44,146 nucleotides of DNA from Phycisphaerae bacterium (GCA_002702575.1 PAAJ01000030.1:1-44146); one strand, 5' to 3'. Numbered from the stretch's first letter, positions 24,836 to 33,770 are shown. Translations and numbers: made by a program. Notes: generated from the sequence alone by a model not told the origin.

Positions 24836-26146
24836 TCACCCTTGTGACGTTGACAACCATCCTCGCTCTTCGACAGCATTCGCGCCCATGATCTCTGCCA
24901 GAACTCCGGTCGCATAGGCACCCTTTGGAAGCTCGAACGCAACTCGGATGTAGTTGCCACGCTGGTCCGTTCCCGCGTCCAATCCGTGATTGGTGACCGG
25001 CACACGCAGTGGTCGGCGACCACCTCGACGAGAACCGCCGCCTTCGATCATCTTGTCCCAATCGATCCCGGCCTCGATGGCGGCCTGACGCTCGAGCTCG
25101 TCAATCTGCTTCCCAGGTGTCGGCATGCGACGACCGGGCAGTGGACCGGTTGGAGACACCTCGATGGCCTGAAGCGCCCGCGCGCGGTCCTCGGCGGTCA
25201 TGTCGGAACCTTCGATTCGGAACCATCGACCGCGACCATGGTTCCAGGCGATGTCACCTTCCACAAGATGCTCCATGGTGCCTGCACGCATCCGGCAGGA
25301 GAGCAACCGGTTGAAGATGGCGGCCTGGGCAGCATCGATCCAGAGCGATCGAATGACCGATGGGACTGCACTGCAGGCTCTGGCCGGCGATGCACCCTCG
25401 GCCAATGCCTGGAGGGCGGCACGTTCCGCCCACCATTCACGGCTGCTGTCATTGATGCATTGCTGATATCGACCATTGTCGTAATCGGTTCGCACGCCAC
25501 TTTCAGAGGATGGAAATGGGCTGCCACGGGTGCCCAGCCACTCATCGAGCAGATCACTCCATCGGGATTCCAGCCAGGCTGCTCCCAGACGATGGTTGTT
25601 CAATCGATATCCGAACCGCTGACTCATGTAGGCATTGGGAAGACCACCCAATGCAATTGCATTCAATACGGTCCAGGCTCGTGGCGCATCGAGTGGATCA
25701 ACATCACGGATTCTGATGGAGAAGCGGTTCCCTTCGAGCTGCCCCTTTCGCAACTTGTGGTCATGGCGATCGGCCCAGAGGACCTGCAGACCGATGGACT
25801 CGAGGTCCGGCAGGTTCTTGCGATCCGTATGCACAGAGACCGTCTGCTGCGTGACCGCTCTTCGATCCTTCATGCCGGCATATCCGATGGCGGATTCAGG
25901 CAAGTCGAAGGCACGGCAGAGTCGTCCGATCATGTCGCGGTGCGAAATCCCTTCCTTCTGCACACGGATGTAGATGTGCTCGCCCTTGCCCGAGGGTTCG
26001 AAGAGCGGAAGTTCGTCGACCAGGAACTCGTCATCGTGGACACGAAAACGACCGCCGATGCCCTGCTCGTCGGTAACGGTCGCCTGCAGTCGAGGATCGG
26101 GCAGGATCCGCGGCCCACTGTCACATGCTGGATCATCCATCACCAT
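24836..26146 (-). CDS. truD: tRNA pseudouridine(13) synthase
   Basis: The 436-residue product shows the TruD signatures: RFRVHDDEFLVDELP, GKGEHIYIRVQKEG, and the catalytic-loop block IGYAGMKDRRAVTQQTVSV with its Asp near residue 97. NRFSIRIRD is followed by PNAYMSQRFGY, and the C-terminal half ends in DLDAGTDQRGNYIRVAFELPKGAYAT-like sequence that fits the TRUD insertion and core. It modifies U13 in tRNA-Glu and works alone in the cytosol. Starts are ATG 26146 or 26140, both overlapping the end of the upstream bfn gene, so the two are an operon. The TGA is 8 bases from the convergent tadA stop. Confidence 0.93.
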   Translation of the reverse strand: MVMDDPACDSGPRILPDPRLQATVTDEQGIGGRFRVHDDEFLVDELPLFEPSGKGEHIYIRVQKEGISHRDMIGRLCRAFDLPESAIGYAGMKDRRAVTQQTVSVHTDRKNLPDLESIGLQVLWADRHDHKLRKGQLEGNRFSIRIRDVDPLDAPRAWTVLNAIALGGLPNAYMSQRFGYRLNNHRLGAAWLESRWSDLLDEWLGTRGSPFPSSESGVRTDYDNGRYQQCINDSSREWWAERAALQALAEGASPARACSAVPSVIRSLWIDAAQAAIFNRLLSCRMRAGTMEHLVEGDIAWNHGRGRWFRIEGSDMTAEDRARALQAIEVSPTGPLPGRRMPTPGKQIDELERQAAIEAGIDWDKMIEGGGSRRGGRRPLRVPVTNHGLDAGTDQRGNYIRVAFELPKGAYATGVLAEIMGANAVEERGWLSTSQG

Positions 26147-26595
26147 TGTGAAGAGTCTTCATCCTCATCCGGCAGTTCGAAATCGGGTGGTAACGAACCA
26201 TCCTTTTCAATCTGCTCAAGAACATGTTCACTGACGAGAATGGGGACACCGGTGGCGACCCCGATGGCAATGGCGTCCGATGGCCTCGAATCGACCTGGA
26301 TTTCCTGATCGTTCTGACGGATGCAGAGCATGGCGTAGAACGTCCCTTCACTGAGCTCGTGGATCAGAATTCTCTCGAGCGTCCCTCCCAGCGACTGCAT
26401 GATGTTGTCCAGCAGTTCATGAGTCTGGGGACGTGGTACCGGAACACCTTTCAAACGCCGTTCGATGGCGAACGCCTCATTGATCCCCACAACGATCGGA
26501 AAAGCACGATCTCCCTCAACTTCGGTGAGCTCGATGATCTGAAGATCCTCCAACTCACGAATGAAGATCCGTGACAATTCCATCTGCACATCCAT
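26140..26595 (-). CDS. Bifunctional nuclease family protein (DUF151)
   Basis: From ATG 26595 the product has 151 residues. It shows [19 protein letters not shown] near 28-46 and [17 protein letters not shown], then [25 protein letters not shown] near 105-129, the diagnostic [10 protein letters not shown]-type block. Members were first described as wound-induced DNase/RNase proteins in plants; the role in bacteria is unclear. ATG 26595 is chosen because GGAG is 6 bases upstream and a minus-strand TACCAT (26629-26634) overlaps the more upstream ATG at 26628. The C-terminus is acidic (PDEDEDSS). It is the first gene of a two-gene unit with truD, divergent from metK. Confidence 0.9.
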   Translation of the reverse strand: MDVQMELSRIFIRELEDLQIIELTEVEGDRAFPIVVGINEAFAIERRLKGVPVPRPQTHELLDNIMQSLGGTLERILIHELSEGTFYAMLCIRQNDQEIQVDSRPSDAIAIGVATGVPILVSEHVLEQIEKDGSLPPDFELPDEDEDSSQW

Positions 26596-26628
26596 GGCGC
26601 ACTCCGATTCGGGTTCCGGGCACATCAC

Positions 26629-26634
26629 ATGGTA
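26629..26634 (-). promoter_or_regulatory. -10 box TACCAT of the bfn-truD unit
   Basis: Minus-strand TACCAT, 33 bases before ATG 26595. Its position argues against the ATG at 26628. Confidence 0.38.
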
Positions 26635-26681
26635 CTCCGCATGGCCTGCAGAGAAGCGGATTGGATCAAGGTCCTCCCGGA

Positions 26682-26710
26682 TTGTTGATCAGGCCCTCAA
26701 GGACTACAAT
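26682..26710 (+). promoter_or_regulatory. metK promoter (TTGTTG - 17 bp - TACAAT)
   Basis: TTGTTG (26682-26687), a 17-base spacer and TACAAT (26705-26710), the best match to a sigma-70 promoter in the window. The start site would be near 26717, giving a leader of about 40 bases. That is too short for a SAM riboswitch and none is seen. Confidence 0.65.
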
Positions 26711-26756
26711 TCAGCCTTGTTCGACACGCCTCAACAGGTCCCAGGAAACACTACAA

Positions 26757-27962
26757 ATGACCACTGATCGAAGCTATCTGTTCACTTCCGAATCCGTCTC
26801 CATGGGGCATCCAGACAAGATGGCGGATCAGATTTCCGATGCCATCCTCGATGCCATGCTTGCAGAGGATTCCACTGCTCGAGTTGCCTGTGAAACCATG
26901 GTGACCACCGGTATGGCCGTGATTGCCGGAGAAGTGACCTGCAGTGGCTACGTTGATATTCCGAGTGTCGTCCGCAAGACGGTTCGAGACATCGGCTATA
27001 CCGATGCCGCAATGGGATTCGATGCGGACTCGTGTGCCGTTCTGGTATCCCTCGACAAGCAGTCCCCGGATATCTCACAGGGCGTCACCGAGGGCAAAGG
27101 CCTGCATACGGAACAGGGCGCCGGTGATCAGGGAATCATGTTCGGCTATGCGTGTCGCGACACGGATAATCTGATGCCGCTTGCCATCGAGCTCTCTCAC
27201 AGACTCGTGGAAAAGCATGCCGAGATCCGTCGCAATGATGCCGTCCCCCATCTTCGACCGGATGCGAAGTCTCAGGTCACAGTCCAGTACCACGGCAATG
27301 AACCGAAGTCGATCGACACGGTAGTGCTCTCGACACAGCACGGCCCGGAATGGAATGAACGCCAGGACGCCCTCCATGACGAAGTCGTCAAACACATCAT
27401 CAAACCCGTTCTGGGCGAGTGGTGGAATGATGACATCACGGTCCACGTGAATCCGACAGGCAAGTTCGAGGTCGGTGGACCTCTTGGAGACTGCGGATTG
27501 ACCGGTCGCAAGATCATCGTCGACACGTATGGTGGCCGTGGTCGCCATGGTGGCGGAGCCTTCTCCGGCAAGGATCCCAGCAAGGTCGATCGCAGCGGTG
27601 CCTACATGGCACGCTACATCGCAAAGAACATCGTGGCCGCTGAACTCGCCGACGTCTGCGAAGTCCAGCTTTCCTACGCCATCGGCGTGCCGGAGCCGAC
27701 CTCCATCCTGGTCGACTGCATGGGGACCGCGAAGGTTGACGAAACGACAATTGCATCCGCGGTCGGAGAGGTCTTCAAACTGACCCCCAAGGGCATCATC
27801 ACCACTCTGGACCTCCTGAAACCGATCTATGGTCCGACAGCGGCACACGGTCACTTCGGTCGCAAGGCCGACGAATGCGGACCCGGCACCTTCTCATGGG
27901 AACGAACCGATCAGGTTTCACAACTCAAGGCTGCTGTCGAATGTTCGACAGCCAGCGCCTGA
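26757..27962 (+). CDS. metK: S-adenosylmethionine synthase
   Basis: The 401-residue product begins [21 protein letters not shown] and has the ATP and Met binding loops [12 protein letters not shown] (near 117-128) and [21 protein letters not shown] (near 260-280), then [11 protein letters not shown] near 304. It condenses ATP and methionine to SAM, which feeds the radical-SAM enzyme, RsmB and other methyltransferases. Length is as usual. The reading frame is open back to 26571 but the promoter at 26682-26710 and the family N-terminus fix the ATG at 26757. An AGGA 10 bases upstream may serve as SD. rsmB follows after 10 bases and is probably co-transcribed. Confidence 0.97.
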   Translation: MTTDRSYLFTSESVSMGHPDKMADQISDAILDAMLAEDSTARVACETMVTTGMAVIAGEVTCSGYVDIPSVVRKTVRDIGYTDAAMGFDADSCAVLVSLDKQSPDISQGVTEGKGLHTEQGAGDQGIMFGYACRDTDNLMPLAIELSHRLVEKHAEIRRNDAVPHLRPDAKSQVTVQYHGNEPKSIDTVVLSTQHGPEWNERQDALHDEVVKHIIKPVLGEWWNDDITVHVNPTGKFEVGGPLGDCGLTGRKIIVDTYGGRGRHGGGAFSGKDPSKVDRSGAYMARYIAKNIVAAELADVCEVQLSYAIGVPEPTSILVDCMGTAKVDETTIASAVGEVFKLTPKGIITTLDLLKPIYGPTAAHGHFGRKADECGPGTFSWERTDQVSQLKAAVECSTASA

Positions 27963-27972
27963 AAGTCGATAG

Positions 27973-29277
27973 ATGACAGCGCGTGGCGCGGCCTATGCGG
28001 CCCTTGCTGAACGAGTCAATGCGTTTCCGGATCTTCATCGACTGGCAGTCGATCGATCGGGACTGGCCGATCGTGATGCCAGGCTTGCCAATGCCATCGA
28101 TCATCAGGCCACGCTTCGCTGGTTGACGCTGCAGTCATTGATCGAACCTCATCTCAAGCAATCTTGGGGAGGCTTGAAGCCCGTTGTGCGAGCGGCGCTG
28201 CTGGGTGGCAGTGCCCAGTTGTTGCTGATGGACCGAATCCCGGATCATGCCGTTCTGAATGAAACGGTCGAATGGATCAAGGCAAGCAGCCAACCTCGTG
28301 CAGCCGGTCTGGTGAATGCCATCCTTCGTCGACTCTGTGATCTGAAGAAGGATCGGGTGGACAATCCTGACCCAGACCGCAGAGACATCGTGCTGCGTTC
28401 GGATGGCAGCGGCATCGAACTCAAGCGACCGATGTTGTCGGAGGATCCGGATGAACGACTGCAACAGCAGTGCAGTTGCCCGGAGTCACTGCTTGATCAC
28501 TGGATGCGGATCTTCGATGCATCCGAAGCACGTCGACTGGCGCTCCATGGAATCACGGAAGCCCCCCTGATCGTGACGGCACCGGATACCAGCCCAATAG
28601 ACGACATGACGGAAGCACATGAACTGCCCGGCTTTCATGTCGTGCAATCTGGCCATGGCATTCGAGACATCCTGGAAGCCTGTCCGGAAGCACTGGTCCA
28701 GGATCCCGCCTCGGCCGATCCAGTTCGTGCCACCATCGGCCTTGATGTCGGCTGCATCGTGGACTTGTGCGCGGGGAGAGGCACCAAGACCCGCCTGCTT
28801 GCCAAGCATCATCCCAAGAGCCGAGTCATCGCATCCGATATCGACCGCAAGCTGATCGATGATCTGAAACGTTCGACCGAGGACCATGCCAATGTCGAAG
28901 TCCGCGCCTTTGGCACATTCGATGATCTGCTCGGCAAGGTCGATCTGCTGGTTCTGGATGTGCCTTGCAGCAACACGGCCGTCCTCGCGAGACGTCCCGA
29001 GGCGCGATACCGGTTCACACCGCAAGCGGTCACCGAACTGGCCGGTAGACAACGCCAGATCATGGCCGATGCGTTGCCGTTGCTGAGCCCGACCGGCAAG
29101 ATTCTCTACTCGACCTGCAGCCTCGATCCGGCCGAGAACCATGAGCAGGCACAATGGCTCGTGAAATGGCACCGATTCAGGATCGAATCAGAGCGGTTAC
29201 TGATGCCTCAGGGGCTCCCGGGCGAACCCGGAAGCCGATATCACGACGGCAGCTACCACGCTCTGCTGGGGCATTGA
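27973..29277 (+). CDS. rsmB: 16S rRNA (cytosine-C5)-methyltransferase RsmB-like
   Basis: The 434-residue product has a NusB-like helical domain first (about 1-130: LLMDRIPDHAVLNETVEWIKA, GLVNAILRRL) and an RsmB/NOL1 methyltransferase domain from about 160. SAM binding is at VDLCAGRGTKTRLLA near 259-273, motif IV is LVLDVPCSNTAVLARRPEARY near 320-340, and motif VI, with the catalytic Cys, is ILYSTCSLDPAENHEQA near 376-392. It methylates C967-type positions of 16S rRNA before subunit assembly. It follows metK by 10 bases, which supplies its cofactor. The middle (about 200-240) is less conserved. Confidence 0.88.
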   Translation: MTARGAAYAALAERVNAFPDLHRLAVDRSGLADRDARLANAIDHQATLRWLTLQSLIEPHLKQSWGGLKPVVRAALLGGSAQLLLMDRIPDHAVLNETVEWIKASSQPRAAGLVNAILRRLCDLKKDRVDNPDPDRRDIVLRSDGSGIELKRPMLSEDPDERLQQQCSCPESLLDHWMRIFDASEARRLALHGITEAPLIVTAPDTSPIDDMTEAHELPGFHVVQSGHGIRDILEACPEALVQDPASADPVRATIGLDVGCIVDLCAGRGTKTRLLAKHHPKSRVIASDIDRKLIDDLKRSTEDHANVEVRAFGTFDDLLGKVDLLVLDVPCSNTAVLARRPEARYRFTPQAVTELAGRQRQIMADALPLLSPTGKILYSTCSLDPAENHEQAQWLVKWHRFRIESERLLMPQGLPGEPGSRYHDGSYHALLGH

Positions 29278-29302
29278 GGTCGCCGCAATCAGATGAGGTC
29301 GC

Positions 29303-29308
29303 TACACT
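29303..29308 (+). promoter_or_regulatory. -10 box TACACT of the EIIA gene
   Basis: CGCTACACT, 38 bases before ATG 29347. A TTGAGG is 23 bases upstream, too far for a good -35. Confidence 0.4.
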
Positions 29309-29346
29309 TCCCCGCTTCCCTGAGACCTTGAAATCGGATTGTTCCC

Positions 29347-29808
29347 ATGGATCTGCGAACGCTCATTTCACCAGACATCTGTCGCATCCCGATGCAGTCG
29401 TCCGATCGTCAGTCGGCCATCGACGAACTGATCGACCACCTGGCCGCCCTTGGCAAGGTCAAGGATCCCAAGCGGATCACCAAGATCGTCTGGGAACGAG
29501 AGATGCAACGGACAACCGGAATCGGAGAAGGACTGGCCGTGCCCCATGGCCGTTGTCCCAGCCTCGAAAGCCTCACCATCGCGATGGGTGTCCCGGCTCA
29601 ACCAATCGATTTCCAGTCATTCGACAAGAAACCGGTTCAATTCATCGTTCTGGTGCTCTCTCCGGAAGAGGCGATCACCGACCATGTTCAGGTCCTGGGC
29701 GCTGTCAGCAGATTGATGGCTGATCCCGGCTTCCGACGCCGGGCCTTCGCGGTCGAAGACAGTCAGCAGCTGTGCGATCTGTTTCTGGAATCCCTGCAGA
29801 CAAACTGA
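29347..29808 (+). CDS. PTS EIIA domain protein (PtsN type)
   Basis: The 153-residue product is a single fructose-type EIIA domain. The phosphorylated His is in GIGEGLAVPHGR near residue 67, and VQFIVLVLSPEEAITDHVQVLGAVSRLM near 98-125 matches the rest of the fold. Stand-alone members without EIIB/C are usually nitrogen PTS (PtsN) regulators, phosphorylated through HPr-like proteins and affecting potassium, nitrogen or stress pathways rather than sugar uptake. No PTS partner is in the window. The gene has its own TACACT box and ends 4 bases before the convergent iron-sulfur gene. Confidence 0.87.
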   Translation: MDLRTLISPDICRIPMQSSDRQSAIDELIDHLAALGKVKDPKRITKIVWEREMQRTTGIGEGLAVPHGRCPSLESLTIAMGVPAQPIDFQSFDKKPVQFIVLVLSPEEAITDHVQVLGAVSRLMADPGFRRRAFAVEDSQQLCDLFLESLQTN

Positions 29809-29812
29809 ATAT

Positions 29813-31840
29813 TCAACGCTGCTGCTGATACTGGTTCAATCGTGATTCCAGTTCCCTGGCCTGGCCCGAACGTCCAGTCTGCATGTAATAGCCGATCGCT
29901 TCGATGAGCACTGCGGGAACCACGGGTTCCACCGCCAGTGCCCTGCCGATGGCAGCATCACCCTCCGCACGCTGACCATCCAGTGCGAGTGTTCTGGCCA
30001 AGGTCGCCCATGCAAGCGCGTCACGCGGTGCCAGCTCCAGATACTGCTTCATCACCTCGATGCTTTCCTTGATCTGACCTTGCTGGACAAGTTGAACGGC
30101 CCGCCGCTGCAGCAAGGCCAATGCGTCAGGCGTTCTTTCCAGACCGGATTGGATCAATGCATGGACGCGTTCTGCATCGCCAGTCATCATGGATCGATCA
30201 ATCGCGGCGATCCTCAACTCGAGCCACTCCGGATGACGCTCGAGCATCGCATCCTCGAATGAAACGACCTGTTCGGATGGTTCGAACCTGCTCATCACCT
30301 GATGCATGACGAGGCTGACCGCCTCGGTCGGTCCGAAGGAGGTGTTGACTTCCTCCTGCAACCGGATCGCGCGTTCAGGATCGCCGAGAATCAGATGGAT
30401 ACGAGCGGTTGCGAGGAGAACGTTGGGATCATCGGCGAATCCAATGCCCCCCTTCTGAATTCCGGATGCGAGGCCATAGGCATCCAGGGCGGCACGGGCA
30501 CTGACTTCACCGGATTCGCTCAAGGCGGGTCGCGCCGGATCCAGTGCCATCCGAACCGGCATGTCGAAACGCTTCAACAGGCGATCTCCATTCCATGTCG
30601 CGCATCGAATCACGAAGGCCTGCAGAGAGAGCACCAGCAGGATGAGGGCAATCAAACCGAAGACATAACCCGGAAAACGCAATCGCCCGTGGTACTTGAG
30701 CCGCCAGCGATGGAGATTGGCATTGGGATCCCTGAGCAGTCGCCATGTTCGCCAGAAGACCCAGGTCAGGACACTGGCGATCCCGATTGCCATGAGCATG
30801 GGTACGGATGCGTACAGTCCGCGCCAGGACCAGAAGAGAAGAAAGCACAGAATCGCAAGGACGACCTCTTCGGTCATCGAAAGATCCCATTTTCGTCTTG
30901 CCGGCTCGGCACGCTGTACGGACTTGCGTCCCAGTGCCGTCTTCCCGGGACCGAAGTACAACGCCTGAGTGGGACAGTTGTTCACACAGTCCATGGTCTT
31001 CATGCATCCGGGATCCGTCACCATGCCCCACGTTCGAACTTCCTCATGCACTCTCACGTTCGAAGTGCATACGGCCGTGCAATGCGCACAACCCTCGCAG
31101 GCATCCGTCACACGGATCCGCATGGGAGCCACTTTGTCCAAGGGTGCGAAGAAGCCGCCGTAGGGACATCCATACGTGCAGAAGCCCTTGGCCCCCAGGA
31201 CATACACCGTCGCGAATCCGCAGATGCCCAGAAACAGGATGCCGACGAATACCCCCGGGAACGTCGCCCAGAAGTCCGTTGTCGTCAGATGCATGCTGAT
31301 CCCGGGCCAGTCCAGTTCTGGCCGAGTGAACGGGGCGATGATGAATCGGTAGAAGAGCGGCCAGATGAACATGTAGACCGCAAGGACCAGAGGCGCCCAG
31401 AGCAGAAGACGAGAACGGAATGGTTTCGGGTGGATCTTGAAACGTCTCATGATCCACAGACAGAAATCCTGCAGCATGACGACATGACACCCCCAACCGC
31501 AGAACCAGCGGCCAAGGATCAGTGTCGAAATCATGGCCAGCACGAAGAAGATCAAGCCAGCATTGATCACGCCGTACTTGGAAAACTCCATGCTTTCGGA
31601 TGGTTCGATCGGCGTGATGGTCCGCCCCCCGAACCAGCCGTATTCACGGCTCAGCACCCAGATGATGACATGGACGATGATCGCCAGCTGCACGAGCATC
31701 AGAACGATGGCTCGACGTCGACCCATCCGGTTGTTGCGTTTCAGGGGTCCTTTGGATGAACCATCACCCTGTACGACATGCAGTGATACATCGCCGCTCT
31801 GACAGCCTGTGGATGACGTCTGTCCCGTCGACTGCGTCAT
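29813..31840 (-). CDS. Membrane 4Fe-4S ferredoxin-like protein with C-terminal TPR region
   Basis: From ATG 31840 the product has 675 residues. After a polar N-terminus of about 40 residues come five or so membrane spans (AIVLMLVQLAIIVHVIIWV, GLIFFVLAMISTLIL, ...). LGRWFCGWGCHVVML near 110-124 and GFCTYGCPYGGFFAPL near 222-237 are the NapH/NosR/CcoG-type Cys motifs. Two 4Fe-4S motifs follow: DACEGCAHCTAVC and PGCMKTMDCVNNCPTQAL, the first of the CxxCxxC type and the second with altered spacing. Two more spans precede a soluble end (about 430-675) made of TPR-like helices (LELAPRDALAWATLARTLAL, ...). It probably passes electrons across or along the inner membrane. The TPR half suggests a partner complex. 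ATG 31840 has GGAGAG 8 bases upstream. Confidence 0.8.
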   Translation of the reverse strand: MTQSTGQTSSTGCQSGDVSLHVVQGDGSSKGPLKRNNRMGRRRAIVLMLVQLAIIVHVIIWVLSREYGWFGGRTITPIEPSESMEFSKYGVINAGLIFFVLAMISTLILGRWFCGWGCHVVMLQDFCLWIMRRFKIHPKPFRSRLLLWAPLVLAVYMFIWPLFYRFIIAPFTRPELDWPGISMHLTTTDFWATFPGVFVGILFLGICGFATVYVLGAKGFCTYGCPYGGFFAPLDKVAPMRIRVTDACEGCAHCTAVCTSNVRVHEEVRTWGMVTDPGCMKTMDCVNNCPTQALYFGPGKTALGRKSVQRAEPARRKWDLSMTEEVVLAILCFLLFWSWRGLYASVPMLMAIGIASVLTWVFWRTWRLLRDPNANLHRWRLKYHGRLRFPGYVFGLIALILLVLSLQAFVIRCATWNGDRLLKRFDMPVRMALDPARPALSESGEVSARAALDAYGLASGIQKGGIGFADDPNVLLATARIHLILGDPERAIRLQEEVNTSFGPTEAVSLVMHQVMSRFEPSEQVVSFEDAMLERHPEWLELRIAAIDRSMMTGDAERVHALIQSGLERTPDALALLQRRAVQLVQQGQIKESIEVMKQYLELAPRDALAWATLARTLALDGQRAEGDAAIGRALAVEPVVPAVLIEAIGYYMQTGRSGQARELESRLNQYQQQR

Positions 31841-31894
31841 GCTGGGGACTCTCCGGCCTGAGGACACGAGGTGACAATGCCGATGCTACGCGGC

Positions 31895-31923
31895 GCCCCG
31901 CCGTGAAGCAAACACGGCGGGGC
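31895..31923 (-). terminator. Strong hairpin between sigma factor and iron-sulfur genes
   Basis: An 11-bp stem, GCCCCGCCGTG (31895-31905) with CACGGCGGGGC (31913-31923), and a 7-base loop. It lies after the sigma gene and before the iron-sulfur gene, both minus strand. There is no T run on either side, so it may be a factor-dependent terminator, a processing site or a transcript stabiliser. A minus-strand TAGCAT (31883-31888) just after it could start the next gene. Confidence 0.4.
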
Positions 31924-31966
31924 ATCGCTGAGGAGAGAGAGTCCAATTTCGCATGGCCTGGGCCAT

Positions 31967-33010
31967 TCAGTTCGGAGTGAAGAAGGGCTCGATGGAATCC
32001 CGCTCCGACGTGGGGATGTATCGCTCTGCGAGGGTGTGTCGAAGTTTCTCGAGTGCCCTGTTCTGGATCTGTCGGACACGCTCCTTCGTCAGACCGATCA
32101 GAGTGCCGACCTGGGCGAGCGTGAGGCGACGTCCCTGAGCTCCTGCATCGATCCCGAATCGATGGTGAATGACTTCCTGCTCGATATCCGTCAGGTCAGC
32201 CGTGTTCTCAACGATGACATGCACCGCTTCGGCTGCTCGTTCAAGCTCGTCTTCGCGACGACGCTCGGCTGACTCGTTGGACTTCTCGAGGAGTGGATCG
32301 AATTCCGTCGGGAATCGTTGGCGATACTTGGTCTGCTTCATGCCCTGTCGGGAGAAGGCCTTGAGAATGGCTCGGCAGGCGTAGGTCGAGAACTTGAAGC
32401 CTCGTTCGATATCGAACTTGTCGACACTTCTGAGCAGTGCCATGTTGCCTTCACTGACCAGATCTCCGAAATCGACGTCGGATGATCTGATCCGCTTGGC
32501 CATCGCCAGCACGAGTGCAAGGTTCGATTCAGCGATCTGGGTTCGAAGACCTCGTATCCGTTCATACCAGTCGAAGATCTGACGGACCTGGGCATCGCGA
32601 GGCCGCTCCTCTCCGATCTCGAGTCTGAGTGATTCGAGTCGGAAACGGGCAAAGTTGAACTGGAGAAACAGGACACGCTCCTGGGCTGCGGTCAGCACCT
32701 GGCTCTTGGCCGGCTTGCCTGTCTGATCCGATGAGTTCTGGTTCAACAACGGGTGGTACCACGCCGTATCAGGCAGTGGAACCGGCTCGGCATCGTCGAA
32801 AAGCGATTCCTGAGCACCGGGTTCATGAAACGCCTCAGCGTCCATGTAGAAGATCGGTTCGGCAACGAGTTCCATTGCCTTGCGGCGATCCGCTGCGTTG
32901 ATCCGACGCCGGCCCGGCGTCCGTTTGGAGGTTGCAGGCCGTCTTGGTCGAGTTGTCTGGTTTGGACCGGGCGAGGTACCGGTCGATCGAGGGCTTGGTC
33001 GCTTGGCCAT
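31967..33010 (-). CDS. Divergent sigma-70 family RNA polymerase factor
   Basis: The 347-residue product has a basic N-terminus of about 40 residues, a region 1.2-like helix (LTAAQERVLFLQFNFARF near 106-123), region 2 (ESNLALVLAMAKRI ... FGDLVSEGNMALLRSVDKFD ... RGFKFSTYACRAI near 161-216) and region 4 (LTLAQVGTLIGLTKERVRQIQNRALEKL near 296-323). Region 2.1-2.2 and region 4.2 are well kept. In the housekeeping factor the melting segment reads STYATWWIRQ; here it is STYACRAILK, without the two tryptophans. Between regions 2 and 4 there is a charged RRREDELERAA stretch. It is probably an alternative sigma factor using its own promoter set. It is preceded by about 290 bp of non-coding DNA with a possible operator at 33088. 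Confidence 0.88.
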   Translation of the reverse strand: MAKRPSPRSTGTSPGPNQTTRPRRPATSKRTPGRRRINAADRRKAMELVAEPIFYMDAEAFHEPGAQESLFDDAEPVPLPDTAWYHPLLNQNSSDQTGKPAKSQVLTAAQERVLFLQFNFARFRLESLRLEIGEERPRDAQVRQIFDWYERIRGLRTQIAESNLALVLAMAKRIRSSDVDFGDLVSEGNMALLRSVDKFDIERGFKFSTYACRAILKAFSRQGMKQTKYRQRFPTEFDPLLEKSNESAERRREDELERAAEAVHVIVENTADLTDIEQEVIHHRFGIDAGAQGRRLTLAQVGTLIGLTKERVRQIQNRALEKLRHTLAERYIPTSERDSIEPFFTPN

Positions 33011-33299
33011 TTGAGGGGGGCTCCAGGCTAGGCGTGACGAAAAATCGTCCTGTCACTCAGGACGCTTCGACGGACCCGGGGCCGTGACGTGAATCACATC
33101 ACGAGTCGGACACGACACCAAACCCGGTGACCCATGAGGTCTCCGGTACAGCCCGCCATCCATAAAACGCATGAACGGATGAATTGTTCGATGAGAAGAC
33201 TATTTTGTGCCCTCAAACCCGTCTAAAGGCATGAGATAGCCCATGAGGAGGCCTTAACAGGTCCTACAAGCCCGTTCTTTGAATGATCCTGCCGGAGAC
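33011..33299. other. Non-coding gap between ndk and the sigma factor gene
   Basis: No credible frame is seen on either strand. The only structure noted is a CGTGA-N6-TCACG palindrome (33088-33103) and a minus-strand TAGCCT (33025-33030) 14 bases before the sigma start codon, a weak -10 candidate with GGAG following. The part next to ndk (33180-33260) is AT-richer than the neighbours, as expected for a promoter region. Confidence 0.5.
33088..33103. promoter_or_regulatory. Palindrome CGTGA-N6-TCACG, possible CRP/FNR-type operator
   Basis: Five-base half sites spaced by six bases match the geometry of CRP-family sites (TGTGA-N6-TCACA), although the outer bases differ. It is about 60 bases upstream of the possible sigma-gene -10, a typical activator position. 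One site of this length could occur by chance. Confidence 0.3.
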
Positions 33300-33770
33300 C
33301 TACTCGGGCTCATCGCCCGAAAGATCGTAGATCCAACCTTCGGAAGCCCGGTTCCACGCGAGGATATCTTCAGCCTTGAAGAACAGTCCGAGCTCCTTCT
33401 CGGCCGCCTCGGGGCTGTCGCTTCCATGGATCAGGTTGAAGCTGTTGGAGACGCCGAAATCACCACGGATGGTGCCTGGCTCCGCATTGGATCCGAACGT
33501 CGCACCCATCATCTTCCGGCAGATGGCGATGGCACCCACGCCTCGCAAAGCCAGAACGACGACTGGTGAGGATGTCATGAACTTGACCAGACCCTCATAG
33601 AAAGGCTTCCCTTGATGGGATTCGTAGTGACGGCCAGCCAGCTCCGGTGAAATCTGCATGAGCCTGGCACCGACGACCTGGAGGCCCTTGTCCTCGAAAC
33701 GGCTGATGATTCGGCCGATCAGACCACGCTGGACAGCATCGGGTTTCAGGATGATGAGGGTCGTCTCCAT
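33300..33770 (-). CDS. ndk: Nucleoside diphosphate kinase
   Basis: The 156-residue product opens TTLIILKPDAVQRGLIGRII. The active-site histidine lies in SNSFNLIHGSDSPEAAEKEL near 114, after GATFGSNAEPGTIRGDFG. It transfers phosphate from ATP to other nucleoside diphosphates through phospho-His. The last 12 residues are a slight extension on the usual 140. GGAG sits 2-3 bases before the ATG, and a minus-strand TAGAAT (33843-33848) gives a leader of about 65 bases. It is divergent from the topoisomerase VI operon, a supplier of dNTPs next to a DNA enzyme, though that may be chance. Confidence 0.96.
   Translation of the reverse strand: METTLIILKPDAVQRGLIGRIISRFEDKGLQVVGARLMQISPELAGRHYESHQGKPFYEGLVKFMTSSPVVVLALRGVGAIAICRKMMGATFGSNAEPGTIRGDFGVSNSFNLIHGSDSPEAAEKELGLFFKAEDILAWNRASEGWIYDLSGDEPE

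Noticed and set aside
24986-26308. 440-codon plus-strand open frame opposite truD and bfn
   Set aside because: It is antisense to two genes with clear family motifs. Long antisense frames are expected in GC-rich coding DNA.
30302-31759. 485-codon plus-strand open frame opposite the iron-sulfur gene
   Set aside because: Rich in Arg, Gly, His, Pro and Gln with no domain. The minus strand has membrane spans and Cys motifs, so that is the gene.
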